A DNA stretch of 64,000 nt from Flavobacteriaceae bacterium bin25 (GCA_002238525.1 MPMN01000001.1:79004-143003); one strand, 5' to 3'. Positions 8,774 through 19,240 are shown, numbered from the stretch's first letter. A program made the numbers and translations. Notes: a model not told the origin generated them from the sequence alone.

Positions 8774-9937
8774 ATGGACACCAAAAATCTAGAAAGACTT
8801 ATTATCCGATACCTTTCGAAAATTATTTCGAAAAAGGAATGGGAAGAATTAAATTCTTGGTTTGAAGAATCTGGTGATTTTAATCTTTTTAGAGACTATT
8901 TAAGAATTAATTACACAATTGACTGTATAATGAGCGAGTTCGATAAAGAAAAGAGGAAAAAATCGGTTTTAGAAAAGATTAAGAAAGATAAAATGAATGA
9001 CCGTAGACTTCGGCGTTTTAACTACTTCAAATACGCAGCAGCCATTACAGTAATACTTGGTGTCTCATATGCTATATTAACAAATAACACAACAACAATT
9101 CCAGATCGTGATGTGGTTAAAATTGTTGAGAGTGGCTCCAATAAGGCCATACTAACCTTGGAAAATGGAAATGAGGTTGCCCTGGAAAAGGGAAAGAGGT
9201 ATAACAATGATAAAGCTAGCAGTAATGGTGAAAGTTTGGTATATACTTCAAAAACTAATGATGACAGCTCGGAAGAACTAACTTTTAATTATTTGACAGT
9301 TCCAAGAGGTGGCCAGTTTTTCTTGAAACTTTCCGACGAGACCAAGGTTTGGGTAAATTCTGATAGCCGTATAAAGTATCCAACAAATTTCTTTGAGGGA
9401 AATACAAGAGAAGTTGAGATTGTTTATGGAGAGGCTTATTTTGAAGTTTCACCAAGTTCTGAGAATAGGGGTGCGTCCTTCGAGGTGCTTACTAGAAAAC
9501 AAAAAGTTAATGTCTTAGGTACGGAGTTTAATGTGCGTGCTTACAAAAATGAAGCTGAGGTAATAACAACTTTGGTTGGCGGTAAAGTGGTCGTCGAAAA
9601 GAAGGGTGCTAAAAGATCTTTAATACCTAATCAGCAATCTATTTCAAAAGATAATTCCAATCACATTGATATCAGAGAAGTTGATGCCTCGCTAATGACC
9701 TCATGGGTGAGAGGTTTATTCATTTTTGAAGAAGAATCGCTTGGTGAAATGGTGGAAGACCTTTCAAGATGGTATGACGTAGAAGTCTTTTTTATGACAG
9801 AAGAACTTAAGAAGATTCCGTTCACAGGTGTTTTGGAAAGAACTAAATCACTTAATGACCTACTTAAAGTTATTGAAGTCATAAGTGATGATGCTGTAAA
9901 ATTTGAAATGAAAAAAAATGTATTAATAGTGAAGTGA
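8774..9937 (+). CDS. FecR-family anti-sigma factor
   Basis: The likely start is the ATG at 8774 (MDTKNLERLIIRYLSKI, 387 aa); an upstream in-frame start at 8723 would add 17 residues unlike the family. A cytoplasmic sigma-binding N-terminus (about 1-80) is followed by one membrane helix (YFKYAAAITVILGVSYAI, about 85-103). The periplasmic FecR domain contains LTVPRGGQFFLKLSDETKVW, NSDSRIKYP, REVEIVYGEAYFEV, FEVLTRKQKVNVLGTEFNVR and the C-terminal DUF4974-type SLGEMVEDLSRWYDVEVFF. FecR proteins receive the signal from the N-terminal STN domain of their SusC and release the sigma factor. The downstream SusC does carry an STN domain, which fits. A hairpin terminator follows directly. Confidence 0.92.
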   Translation: MDTKNLERLIIRYLSKIISKKEWEELNSWFEESGDFNLFRDYLRINYTIDCIMSEFDKEKRKKSVLEKIKKDKMNDRRLRRFNYFKYAAAITVILGVSYAILTNNTTTIPDRDVVKIVESGSNKAILTLENGNEVALEKGKRYNNDKASSNGESLVYTSKTNDDSSEELTFNYLTVPRGGQFFLKLSDETKVWVNSDSRIKYPTNFFEGNTREVEIVYGEAYFEVSPSSENRGASFEVLTRKQKVNVLGTEFNVRAYKNEAEVITTLVGGKVVVEKKGAKRSLIPNQQSISKDNSNHIDIREVDASLMTSWVRGLFIFEEESLGEMVEDLSRWYDVEVFFMTEELKKIPFTGVLERTKSLNDLLKVIEVISDDAVKFEMKKNVLIVK

Positions 9938-9941
9938 AAAA

Positions 9942-9980
9942 GGAAAAGGCCAGCACCTTCGACAGTCATGGCCTTTTTCC
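9942..9980 (+). terminator. Hairpin between fecR and susC, probable terminator or attenuator
   Basis: GGAAAAGGCCA (9942-9952) pairs with TGGCCTTTTTCC (9969-9980) with one bulged A; the loop is about 16 bases and the 3-prime arm carries five T. It begins 4 bases after the fecR stop codon and ends 37 bases before susC. It would separate the regulator transcript from the transport operon. Confidence 0.65.
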
Positions 9981-10017
9981 ACCAGACTTAATTAAAACAA
10001 TGTATAACTAAACCAAA

Positions 10018-13000
10018 ATGCAATTTATGAAAATTACCTCTATGGGGAAGCCTTCCAATTTTGGATATGATTTCCTTAAGTTAATCATGAGAACCTTTGT
10101 ATTTCTATTTTGCTCGATTTGTTTTGCATTTGGCCCAAACAAGGGCCTATCGCAGAATGCAGACATATTAATAGAAAAAGACAAAAAACTTAATATTAAG
10201 CAGGCTTTCAGACTAATAAATAAACAAACTGATTATAAGTTTGGTTATAGAAGTGACTTGCTTAAGAATGCACCGGAACTTTTTATAGAAAAAGGTACTA
10301 TTAAGGTGCGGATGTTGCTCAATAGATTTTTAGAACCTATTAATTTTACGTATGAGTTCACCGAGAACAAAACTCTACTTGTTAAAAGGAAGCCTAAAGC
10401 TGATGCCAAGAAAATGGCCCAAATCACAACTTCAAACGTAGATCAGTCGCAGGTCACGGGGACAGTTGTGGATGAAATGGGAGACCCTTTGCCAGGGGCA
10501 AGCATCGTCGAAAAAGGAACTTCAAACGGCACAACTTCTGATTTTGATGGTAATTTTTCCTTAACACTCACTGACGAAAATGGAATATTAGTGGTATCCT
10601 ATGTGGGTTTTACCACCAAAGAAATTGCGATAAACGGACAATCCAATATCTCTATAATCTTACAAGAGGATGCTGCTGGTTTGGATGAAGTTGTAGTTGT
10701 AGTTGTTGGATACGGAACCCAAAAGAGAAGTGATTTAACTGGTGCAGTGGCATCAGTATCCGCAACAGATGCCCAAGCATTGGTTTTATCCAATCCTACC
10801 CAGGCGTTGCAAGGTCGTGTTGCTGGGGTCAATGTTCAGGCAAATGGTGGTGCTCCTGGAGCACCTGTGAGCGTTGTGATTAGAGGTTCTGGCACTATCA
10901 ATGGTAGTTTGAATCCACTATATGTGGTAGATGGCGTGTTCCTTAGCGATTTGAGTTCGATAAATCTTAAAGATATCAAATCAATGGAAATACTTAAGGA
11001 TGCTTCTGCGGCTGCCATTTATGGATCTAGGGCAGCCAACGGTGTAGTTATAGTAACAACAACAAAAGGAAGTAGTGGCGGTCTAGTCGTCAATGCGCAT
11101 GCGACTACGGGACTTTCTTCATCCACTGGCAAAATTGATTTTTTAAACGCTAGGCAATATGCAGATGTGCGTAATGCTATTGATGATGCAAGCGGAACGC
11201 CCAGAGCTCCTGCGAATTCTACAGAATTTAATCCAAATGTTAATACAAATTGGCAGGATTTATCTTTAAGAACAGGTGTAATACAAGACTATGGCTTTAG
11301 TGTTGCAGGTAGAGGGGACAATTCCTCTGTTTATTTTTCGGCGAACTATTTTGATCAAGAAGGTGTATTGGTCTCTTCGGACTTCAATCGGATAAACTTA
11401 AGATTGAATTCTGAATATTGGACCAGTAATAAAATGTTTAAACTGACCCAATCCTTAGGTTTGGCACGAAGAGATTTAAATCAAAATGTGGATTATGGTG
11501 TTACCGGGTACAACTTCCCAACAATTCCTGTTAGAGATAGCGATGGCAATTTCGTAGCACCAAGTAATGCTCAACATGGTGTTGCATTTAGCCGAAATCG
11601 ATATGCCAGAGCGGTAACGTTGGATGATGACAACAGACAGGACGATGTATTTGGAAATATTGCGGCAGAATTGGAATTTCTGCCAGGCCTCAAATTCAGG
11701 ACGAATTTAGGTTTGAATTATACATCTAGTGTAAATTACTTGTTTGTGCCGACATTTTTTTGGAGCGAATCAAATCAAGGAGCAAATCAAAATTTAGATG
11801 CTGATTTAACCGAGACACGCCAAACGACTAACGATGCCTTGATAGATAATGTTCTAAGTTATACTAATGATTTTGGAATACACTCCATTAATGCCATTTT
11901 AGGAAGCACCTTCCAAAAAACAACTACAAGATTTACTTCGGTAACCGCAAGTAGGTTTCCTTCCAATGATTTAAGAACTCTATCTGCAGCCGAGCAGGTA
12001 GATTTGTTTTCAGGCCAGGAAATTGTTACAGGCCTTGCTTCGTTATATGGCCGTTTAATATATGATTATGATGGCAAGTACCTATTGACGGCTACTCTAA
12101 GACAGGATAAATCATCAAGGTTTGGAGAAGGTTACCGTACAGGTTATTTCCCTTCTGCATCCATTGGGTGGAGAATTAGTAATGAAGATTTTTTCAATAA
12201 GGAAGGATTTGTAAGTAATTTAAAGCTCCGTGCCAGTTACGGTGAATTAGGTTCCCAAAATCTGCAGGATTATGCATTTACTCCTATAATTAATCTCAAT
12301 TCCAATTATGATTTTGGAGATGAACGTTTTTTTGGTGTGGCAAGAACCCAGTTTAGATTGCAGAATTTAGTTTGGGAAAAATCCAGAACAACCAATTTTG
12401 GAGTTGACACCAGCTTTTTAAATGGCAGATTACAGGTAACGGTTGATTACTACATAAGAGATACTGATGATATTTTATTGTCATTGGCCATACCGCAAAC
12501 TTCTGGAACCAGTCAACCTGTAGTGACCAATGCTGCTGCCATAGAAAATAGGGGACTTGAACTCGGATTGAATTATAGAAAGGCCACAGGAGATTTCACG
12601 TATGATGGAAACCTGAATGTTACAACCTCCACTAATGAAGTCACCTCATTAGGTGAGCTGGATTCCCCAATTGTGGGTGGGCAATTTTCAGCAGAGAACC
12701 TTCAAGGAACCAGAGCCATTGTCGGAGAACAGTTAGGTGTATTCTGGGGCTTTGATACAGCTGGGCTGTATCAAAGCCAAGCCGAGATAGATAATGACCT
12801 CAATTTGAGCAATAGTCCTGGTCAGAGAGCAGTGCTTAAACCTGGTGATTTTATCTATGTTGACAAAAATGGAGATGGATTGATTAATGACGACGATAAG
12901 GTCAATGTTGGAGATCCTTATGCCGATTTTGAATTTGGTGTCAATTTTAATGCACAATACAAGAATTTCGAATTTAGCCTTTTCTTTCAAGGTCAGGTGG

Positions 13001-13428
13001 GCAATGAGATATTGAATGCCAATAAATACAACTATTCTTTTGAGTCTAGAAGTAATTACTCTACTGATGTATTAAATGCCTGGACACCTACAAATACCAA
13101 CACAAATTTCCCTGTGCTTGGCAATACACGATTCGATGTTTCTGATTTTTATATAGAAGACGGAAGTTATGTTAGGTTAAAACAATTACAGATAGGGTAT
13201 AATTTTGACAATCTTTTTGAATGGTCTTCTGACGCCAAGGTTTTTATCAGTGCCCAAAATTTATTAACGGTTGCCGGATATTCCGGGTATGATCCTGAGA
13301 TAGGGGTTCCTGGCAATTCTGGAGGACCAAGCGCCGGTGGCCCTGCCCTTTTAACACGTGGTGTAGATCTTTCGGTATATCCACAAAGCACTCGGGTCTC
13401 TTTGGGTGTCCAGTTAAAATTTAATTAA
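10018..13428 (+). CDS. SusC-type TonB-dependent transducer/transporter with STN domain
   Basis: A 1136-aa protein with a signal sequence (about 25-45). The STN signalling domain (about 47-122: NIKQAFRLINKQTDYKFGYR) is the part that touches FecR. Then come a carboxypeptidase-regulatory-like domain (about 142-225, PLPGASIVEKGTSNGTTSDF), the TonB-box region (DEVVVVVVGYGTQKRSDLTG), the plug (PLYVVDGVF, AAIYGSRAANGVVIVTT) and a long barrel ending RVSLGVQLKFN. Six consecutive valines near residue 226, on a GTT/GTA repeat, are more than the usual four. Together with the sigma and FecR genes it forms a trans-envelope induction circuit. The susD partner starts 9 bp after its stop. The substrate cannot be told from sequence. 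Confidence 0.95.
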   Translation: MQFMKITSMGKPSNFGYDFLKLIMRTFVFLFCSICFAFGPNKGLSQNADILIEKDKKLNIKQAFRLINKQTDYKFGYRSDLLKNAPELFIEKGTIKVRMLLNRFLEPINFTYEFTENKTLLVKRKPKADAKKMAQITTSNVDQSQVTGTVVDEMGDPLPGASIVEKGTSNGTTSDFDGNFSLTLTDENGILVVSYVGFTTKEIAINGQSNISIILQEDAAGLDEVVVVVVGYGTQKRSDLTGAVASVSATDAQALVLSNPTQALQGRVAGVNVQANGGAPGAPVSVVIRGSGTINGSLNPLYVVDGVFLSDLSSINLKDIKSMEILKDASAAAIYGSRAANGVVIVTTTKGSSGGLVVNAHATTGLSSSTGKIDFLNARQYADVRNAIDDASGTPRAPANSTEFNPNVNTNWQDLSLRTGVIQDYGFSVAGRGDNSSVYFSANYFDQEGVLVSSDFNRINLRLNSEYWTSNKMFKLTQSLGLARRDLNQNVDYGVTGYNFPTIPVRDSDGNFVAPSNAQHGVAFSRNRYARAVTLDDDNRQDDVFGNIAAELEFLPGLKFRTNLGLNYTSSVNYLFVPTFFWSESNQGANQNLDADLTETRQTTNDALIDNVLSYTNDFGIHSINAILGSTFQKTTTRFTSVTASRFPSNDLRTLSAAEQVDLFSGQEIVTGLASLYGRLIYDYDGKYLLTATLRQDKSSRFGEGYRTGYFPSASIGWRISNEDFFNKEGFVSNLKLRASYGELGSQNLQDYAFTPIINLNSNYDFGDERFFGVARTQFRLQNLVWEKSRTTNFGVDTSFLNGRLQVTVDYYIRDTDDILLSLAIPQTSGTSQPVVTNAAAIENRGLELGLNYRKATGDFTYDGNLNVTTSTNEVTSLGELDSPIVGGQFSAENLQGTRAIVGEQLGVFWGFDTAGLYQSQAEIDNDLNLSNSPGQRAVLKPGDFIYVDKNGDGLINDDDKVNVGDPYADFEFGVNFNAQYKNFEFSLFFQGQVGNEILNANKYNYSFESRSNYSTDVLNAWTPTNTNTNFPVLGNTRFDVSDFYIEDGSYVRLKQLQIGYNFDNLFEWSSDAKVFISAQNLLTVAGYSGYDPEIGVPGNSGGPSAGGPALLTRGVDLSVYPQSTRVSLGVQLKFN

Positions 13429-13437
13429 AAAAATGTC

Positions 13438-15012
13438 ATGAAAAGAAATATTAAAGTAATAACTAGTTTTTTGCTGTTGACCCTTATCGGGTTAGTAATA
13501 TCATGTGAGGATGAATTGTTGAATCAAACAAACCCCAACGCACTTTCTACTGAAAGCTTTTGGCAGGATGAAGAGGATGTACGGCAGGCGGTTGTGGGGG
13601 CTTATAGTCCTATGAGTACAATATTCGGATGGGGAAGATATCTTCCTTTTACTTGGTTTAGAAGGGCAGATGAGTTTACCCCTTCATTTGAAAATGTGAG
13701 GGTTAGGGGCATAATTGTAGACCCAGCTGATATATTCTTACCAAATCAATGGCCCGAAGCCTGGCGGTTAATTTTTAGATGTAACGATATTCTGGATAAT
13801 GTGGATACTGTCCCCGATTTAGATGCCACTGTTAGAGATCAAGCTGCTGGGCAAGCATATTTTTTAAGGGCGTTGTATTATTTCTATTTGGTAAATGCGT
13901 GGGACAATCCACCACTGATTACAACAGCCGCCGTGGGAGAGAGCATTTCTGAATTTCCGCAGCCAAACAGTAATCCTACAGCTATTTATGAGCAGATAAT
14001 TAATGATGCCCAAGCAGCCAAAAACCTTTTACCTACCAGTTGGGGCGATGAGCTTGGTCGCGCTACATGGGGTGCAGCTACAGCACTTCTTGGCAAAGCA
14101 TATCTTTATACTGAGCAGTGGAGTGAGGCGGCCACTCAATTTAAGGAAGTAATTGACTCAGGTATTTATGATTTAGACCCTGATTATGCTAACAATTTTA
14201 CGGAGGCAGGTGATAATAATATTGAGTCAGTATTTGAAATTCAGCATACCTCTGAAGATGGTATAGGATGGTCTTCGGATCAAGTTAACTCAAGTCGGTC
14301 TTCGGTATTTCTTCAGTTGAGAGCGCCTGAAGCCTTTGGAGGAGAATGGATAGACCAAGTAAACCCTTGGATTTTGGATGCTTTTCTATCAGAAAATAAT
14401 AATGATGGGGAAATTGATTTGAGAGCTTATACCACCGTTGCCTGGAACAACCCTTTATCTACAATTTATTTGGACCAACCATTTTCTGAATCTGTTTTAG
14501 ATCAGACCAAGATTTATCCAAAAAAAAACACGGGCATGTTGACCCCTGGAAGGGAAAATGATGGGGATTTGGGCACCAATTCAGGACAGAATTTTAAGCT
14601 GATTAGATACGCAGATGTTCTTCTGATGCATGCAGAGGCCTTAAATGAAGCTGGTGGATCTGAAGGTGATGTTCTTTTGAGTATTAATAGCGTAAGACAA
14701 CGAGCAAATATGCCTGATATTCCAACAGGTTTGTCGCAGAGCCAATTGAGGGATAGAATAAGAATGGAGCGAATATTGGAGTTGTCGCTGGAAAATGACC
14801 GGTTTTTCGATTTAAAAAGATGGGGGGTTGTTGTTGACCGTATGACTGGAAATGCTGATAAATTGGGGAATTTAGGTGCTTCTTCAGATCAGATTAGAGC
14901 TGCTGGTCATCCTGAAGAAAATTTCCCTTTTTCCGATGTTCATACGCGAGTGCCTTTCCCTATAGCTGAGATTCAAAGCAATCCATTGCTTGAACAGAAT
15001 CCGGGTTATTAG
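13438..15012 (+). CDS. SusD/RagB-family glycan-binding lipoprotein
   Basis: 524 aa. The signal peptide ends in the lipobox LVISC, followed by EDE, an acidic pattern typical of Bacteroidota lipoproteins sent to the cell surface. SusD features include NALSTESFWQDEEDVRQAVV near the mature start, the helical FLRALYYFYLVNAWDNPPLI, KAYLYTEQWSEAATQFKEVI, a C-terminal LIRYADVLLMHAEALNEAG, and the closing PFPIAEIQSNPLLEQNPGY that is nearly universal in the family. It binds substrate and closes the SusC channel encoded immediately upstream. About 165 bp follow before the next gene, and a dispersed short repeat sits in that gap. Confidence 0.95.
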   Translation: MKRNIKVITSFLLLTLIGLVISCEDELLNQTNPNALSTESFWQDEEDVRQAVVGAYSPMSTIFGWGRYLPFTWFRRADEFTPSFENVRVRGIIVDPADIFLPNQWPEAWRLIFRCNDILDNVDTVPDLDATVRDQAAGQAYFLRALYYFYLVNAWDNPPLITTAAVGESISEFPQPNSNPTAIYEQIINDAQAAKNLLPTSWGDELGRATWGAATALLGKAYLYTEQWSEAATQFKEVIDSGIYDLDPDYANNFTEAGDNNIESVFEIQHTSEDGIGWSSDQVNSSRSSVFLQLRAPEAFGGEWIDQVNPWILDAFLSENNNDGEIDLRAYTTVAWNNPLSTIYLDQPFSESVLDQTKIYPKKNTGMLTPGRENDGDLGTNSGQNFKLIRYADVLLMHAEALNEAGGSEGDVLLSINSVRQRANMPDIPTGLSQSQLRDRIRMERILELSLENDRFFDLKRWGVVVDRMTGNADKLGNLGASSDQIRAAGHPEENFPFSDVHTRVPFPIAEIQSNPLLEQNPGY

Positions 15013-15054
15013 AAGATATTGTTTTTAAAAGAGTTGAGATAGTTAGTTTATTTT

Positions 15055-15106
15055 TTGAAAAACCCTATCCTAAAGTTGCATTAATGGGTTTATTCTAGGA
15101 TCTTTT
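15055..15106 (+). repeat. Short dispersed repeat, copy 1
   Basis: Core ATCCTAAAGTTGCATTAATG followed by GGTTTATTCTAGGAT. The outer ATCCTA and TAGGAT are an inverted repeat around a loop of roughly 23 bases. The same roughly 45-bp unit is found reversed at 36586-36634 and forward at 58404-58455. It lies in the susD to FG-GAP gene gap. Confidence 0.72.
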
Positions 15107-15177
15107 AAAATAATTTAGAGATTAACCTTCTCGGTTTTGTTTGAGATTTTCAAATTCAAGATAAACCTGTCATATTC

Positions 15178-18100
15178 ATGAGAGACCTCGTGAAAATCCA
15201 TTTGATGCTTCTTATAGGGTTGTGTCTTACCACCTTCACAATCGGATGTAGTATTAAGCAAAAGCCAATTACATTCGAAAAGCTTTCTTCTCAAGATACC
15301 GGAGTCGATTTTTCCAACATTATTATTGAAACCGACAGCCTGAATTACTTTAAGTTTCCGTACATGTATATGGGAGGAGGAGTATCTGTTGGAGATATTA
15401 ATAATGATGGACTATCTGATGTGTTTTTTACCGGAAATATGGTTCCAAATAAACTTTACTTAAATCAAGGAAGTTTATCTTTTAAGGATATAAGTTTAGA
15501 TGCTGGAGTAGCCGGAGATAATCGATGGTTTACAGGTGTAACCATGGTAGACATAAACAATGACGGCTGGTTAGATATTTACATCTGTGCTTCAGGAAAA
15601 ACAAATACCACAAATCTTCTATACATAAATAATAAAGATCTTACCTTTTCTGAAAGTTCAGGGTTGTACGGATTAAATGATTCTAGCCCCTCAATACAAT
15701 CTACTTTTTTTGATTATGACAACGATGGCGATTTAGATGTTTATGTTGGCAATTACTCACTTATCCCATTGAGTATGGGTAACCAATATTATTATAAAAA
15801 AATACTACAAAACACGCATCAATCTTCAGGACACCTTTACAGAAACAATGGAGATAACACATTTTCAGATGTTACCGAAGTCTCGGGAGTTAAGAATTTT
15901 GGTCTCACTTTAGGTATTATAGCTGCGGATTTTAATAATGACGGTTGGCAGGATTTGTACGTTTCAAATGATTTTCAAGTGCCAGATTACTTCTATTTAA
16001 ATAATAAAGATGGTACGTTTAAAGAAGTCCTAAAAGAATCATTACAGCATACATCTATGTTTGGTATGGGTGTAGATGCTTCAGATTTTACCAATGATGG
16101 TTTAATAGATTTCGCCCAATTGGATATGGCACCACAAGACTATAAAAGATCTAAAATCAACATGGCTAGTATGGATGCAAAGCGATTTTGGAATATGGTT
16201 GACTTAGGGTGGCATTACCAATACATGCAAAACAGTCTTCAGGTTAACAATGGTTTTAGTGAAGCGGGCATACCAATTTTTAGTGAAATATCAAGATTGT
16301 CGGGAATTGCACTAACCGATTGGAGCTGGGGTGTGTTATTTGCCGACCTAGATAATGATACCAAGAAAGATATCATAATTACTAATGGAATTCGTAGAGA
16401 TGTAAATCACAACGACATACTAAACAGAAACAAATACAATCTTAATTCAGAGCCCATAAAAATGGAAGATGTTCCCAGCGAACCCCTTTCCAATTATATG
16501 TATCACAATTTGGGTAAATATAAGTTTAAAGATATCAGTAAAAAATCTGGTTTTGGAGATGAAGGGTTTTCGAATGGTATCGCTTATGGAGATTTAGATA
16601 ATGATGGTGATTTGGATATCGTAGTAAATAATTTAGACAATGAAGCAGGACTTTATGAAAACACCATAGACAATCAGAACAATTATATAAGATTCAAAGT
16701 TTACAGTTCAAAAAACAATCCTTTTGGCTTAGGAACCAGAATCACGATTTCTGATGGTGAAACACAACAAATGCAAGAGTTAACGCTTTCTCGAGGATTT
16801 CAATCAAGTGTAGAACCTATTTTGCATTTCGGACTTGGAAAGACAAAACTTATTAAAGTAGCACGTATTGATTGGCCAGATGGCAGCAGTCAAATACTGC
16901 ATAATATAAAACCAAATCAACTCCTAATAGCCCATAAAACTGAAGATTTTAAAAAGGAAGTATTAGAAGTTCCATTAGCTACCAACCACCAAAAGTTTCA
17001 AGATGTAACCAGAAAAGCCGGGATTAATTTTAAACATCAAGAGAATAGCTATAATGATTTTGAGTACGAACCCTTATTGCCCCACAAAAATTCTCAAGTA
17101 GGACCAGGTTTAGTGGTAGGCGATGTAAATGGCGATGGTTTAGAAGATTTTTTTATTGGTAATGCACAAGGTAATGCAGGAGCTATGTTTTATCAATCTA
17201 GCAATAGCACATTTGAAGAACAAACAGGTCCTTGGATAGAAGATAGTAACTATGAAGATATTGGCGCTACCTTATTTGACCCTGATAATGATGGAGATTT
17301 AGACCTTTACGTAGTTAGTGGAGGTAATGATGTAAATGAACCTGCTGGTTTTTATCAAGATAGACTTTATATAAATCAAGAAGGGCGATATATAAAGACC
17401 ACTAATACACTGCCTGAAATTAATACTAGTGGGCAAGTGGTTATAGCAAGAGATTTTGACTTTGATGGAGATAAAGACCTTTTTATTGGAGGTAGAATAG
17501 TACCTGGAAATTATCCCAATCCGGCTAGAAGTATCATCCTAAGGAATGAAGGAGGGAAAGATGCAAATTTAAAATTCAAAGATGTTACAAATGAAGTCGC
17601 TAAAGATTTTATGGAGTTAGGATTGGTAACAAGCGCACTGTGGCATGATTTTAATAATGATGATTGGCCAGATTTGATAGTTACAGGAGAATGGATGCCC
17701 ATACGGTTCTTTGAAAATAACAAAGGCGTTTTTAAAGAAGTTACTAAGGAATTAAATTTTGAAAATACCAATGGCTGGTGGTATGCATTGGAAGCTGTTG
17801 ATGTAGATAGTGATAATGATTTAGATATAGTAGCTGGTAATTTAGGATTGAACTACAAGTATAAGACCGGCGGCGACACGTCATTTGAAATATATTCCAA
17901 TGATTTTGATGAAAATGGGAAATCGGATATAGTCCTGAGTTATTCTAAAAAAGGAAAGCAACTTCCGGTTAGAGGAAGAGAATGTTCATCACAGCAAGTT
18001 CCTGCTATAAGTAAAAGATTTGAAACTTATAAAGCCTTTGCTAATGCAGATTTGATAGATATTTATGGAAATGCTATGTTGGATAGATCACTGAAGTATA

Positions 18101-18489
18101 AAGCTAAAACTTTTGCACATCATTGGATTGAAAACAGGGGTTCAGGTGAATTTGTGATGCACGAATTACCAACCAAATCACAATTTTCATCAGTCAACGA
18201 TATTGAGGTTCTGGAAGGCAACAACGATGGTTTCCCAAATTTGCTGCTTGCTGGAAATATTTATGGGTCAGAAGTGGAAACACCAAGAAATGATTCAGGA
18301 ATTGGCTTGGTATTAGAAAACGATAAATCAAAGCATTTTAAGTCACAATCGCTTTTCCAAAATGGATTATATGTAAGAGGAGAAGTGAAAGCAATAAAGT
18401 CTATTAAACTGGGCAAATCTCAAACAAAAGGGTATCTCTTTGCTGTTAATAATGATTCTCTGAAATTACTTGTGAAACATCAAAAATAA
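15178..18489 (+). CDS. FG-GAP/VCBS repeat lipoprotein with ASPIC/UnbV domain
   Basis: 1103 aa with a lipoprotein signal (LTTFTIGC, Cys 24). Many FG-GAP-type repeats with calcium-binding DxNxDGxxD motifs (DINNDGLSDVFFTG, DYDNDGDLDVYVG, DLDNDGDLDIVVNN, DPDNDGDLDLYVVS) build one or two beta-propellers. An ASPIC/UnbV segment lies near residues 505-595 (RITISDGETQQMQELTLSRG, IDWPDGSSQIL). Such proteins are frequent beside susC/susD pairs in environmental Bacteroidota; their biochemical role is not settled. It follows susD in the same direction and is followed 20 bp later by an oxidoreductase pseudogene, so it belongs to the same locus. Confidence 0.9.
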   Translation: MRDLVKIHLMLLIGLCLTTFTIGCSIKQKPITFEKLSSQDTGVDFSNIIIETDSLNYFKFPYMYMGGGVSVGDINNDGLSDVFFTGNMVPNKLYLNQGSLSFKDISLDAGVAGDNRWFTGVTMVDINNDGWLDIYICASGKTNTTNLLYINNKDLTFSESSGLYGLNDSSPSIQSTFFDYDNDGDLDVYVGNYSLIPLSMGNQYYYKKILQNTHQSSGHLYRNNGDNTFSDVTEVSGVKNFGLTLGIIAADFNNDGWQDLYVSNDFQVPDYFYLNNKDGTFKEVLKESLQHTSMFGMGVDASDFTNDGLIDFAQLDMAPQDYKRSKINMASMDAKRFWNMVDLGWHYQYMQNSLQVNNGFSEAGIPIFSEISRLSGIALTDWSWGVLFADLDNDTKKDIIITNGIRRDVNHNDILNRNKYNLNSEPIKMEDVPSEPLSNYMYHNLGKYKFKDISKKSGFGDEGFSNGIAYGDLDNDGDLDIVVNNLDNEAGLYENTIDNQNNYIRFKVYSSKNNPFGLGTRITISDGETQQMQELTLSRGFQSSVEPILHFGLGKTKLIKVARIDWPDGSSQILHNIKPNQLLIAHKTEDFKKEVLEVPLATNHQKFQDVTRKAGINFKHQENSYNDFEYEPLLPHKNSQVGPGLVVGDVNGDGLEDFFIGNAQGNAGAMFYQSSNSTFEEQTGPWIEDSNYEDIGATLFDPDNDGDLDLYVVSGGNDVNEPAGFYQDRLYINQEGRYIKTTNTLPEINTSGQVVIARDFDFDGDKDLFIGGRIVPGNYPNPARSIILRNEGGKDANLKFKDVTNEVAKDFMELGLVTSALWHDFNNDDWPDLIVTGEWMPIRFFENNKGVFKEVTKELNFENTNGWWYALEAVDVDSDNDLDIVAGNLGLNYKYKTGGDTSFEIYSNDFDENGKSDIVLSYSKKGKQLPVRGRECSSQQVPAISKRFETYKAFANADLIDIYGNAMLDRSLKYKAKTFAHHWIENRGSGEFVMHELPTKSQFSSVNDIEVLEGNNDGFPNLLLAGNIYGSEVETPRNDSGIGLVLENDKSKHFKSQSLFQNGLYVRGEVKAIKSIKLGKSQTKGYLFAVNNDSLKLLVKHQK

Positions 18490-18509
18490 ACAGAAAAAAA
18501 CTTAAGATA

Positions 18510-19240
18510 GTGAAAGAAAATACAAACAGAAGAATATTTATAAAGCGATTAGGTTTGGCAGGAAGTTCTTTATTAGCAGTTCCAGCAATGGGTTTTGCCG
18601 AGGAAAGTAAAAACTTTACATACTTGAAAAGAAAAGAAATTTTAGGTTTAGAACATACCGTAATTATAGCTCTAATAGGAGCAGGAGGTATGGGGACACA
18701 AGATGCCATTACCTGCCTAAAACATCAAGGGACTAAACTTGTGGCTGTTTGCGACCTCTACAAAGGAAGATTGAAAGAAGCCAAAGAAAGATGGGGAGAC
18801 CATCTTTTTCTAACAAGAGATTACAAAGAAGTATTAAAGAAATAGAAATACATGCCGTAATCATAGGCACGGGAGACCATTGGCACAAACAAATATCTAT
18901 TGACACTTTAAACGCGGGCAAACACGTGTACTACGAAAAACCCATGGTGCTCTCCGTAAAAGAAGGCCATGAAGTTATCAATGCCTGAAAAAAATCACGA
19001 AAAGTTTTTATGGTTGGCAGTCAAGGCATGTCGTCTTTGGGAAACGAAAAGGCACAACAGCTACATGCGGATGGAGCCATTGGTGAATTGAACTATTCCG
19101 AATGCTTTTGGGCAAGAAATTTCCCAATAGGAGCATGGCAGTACCCCATGCCAAAAGATGCTTCAGAAGATACAGTAGACTGGAAAAAATTTATCTCAAA
19201 TACCACAAAACATCCGTTTGACCCATTACGATTCTTTAGA
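18510..19240 (+). pseudogene. Gfo/Idh/MocA-family oxidoreductase, broken and truncated
   Basis: From a GTG at 18510 the reading begins with a twin-arginine-like leader (NRRIFIKRLGLAGSSLLAVP) and a Rossmann motif (IALIGAGGMGTQDA). The frame ends at 18845 in RDYKEVLKK, but the next frame continues the same protein (EIHAVIIGTGDHWHKQISID, then GKHVYYEKPMVLSVKEGHEV) after a one-base slip near 18838. A TGA at 18986 stands in this second frame, probably at a former Trp codon, and the same frame resumes with MVGSQGMSSLGNEKAQQLH to RFFRL. The C-terminal half is lost at the edge of an IS1634-type element at about 19241. The family uses NAD(P) to oxidise or reduce sugars, and members in Sus loci often process the imported sugar. 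Confidence 0.85.

Noticed and set aside
18986..18988. In-frame TGA as possible recoding (Trp or Sec) in the Gfo/Idh reading
   Set aside because: The same gene also has a frameshift and lacks its C-terminal half, and other genes here use TGA as a stop. Simple decay is the better reading.
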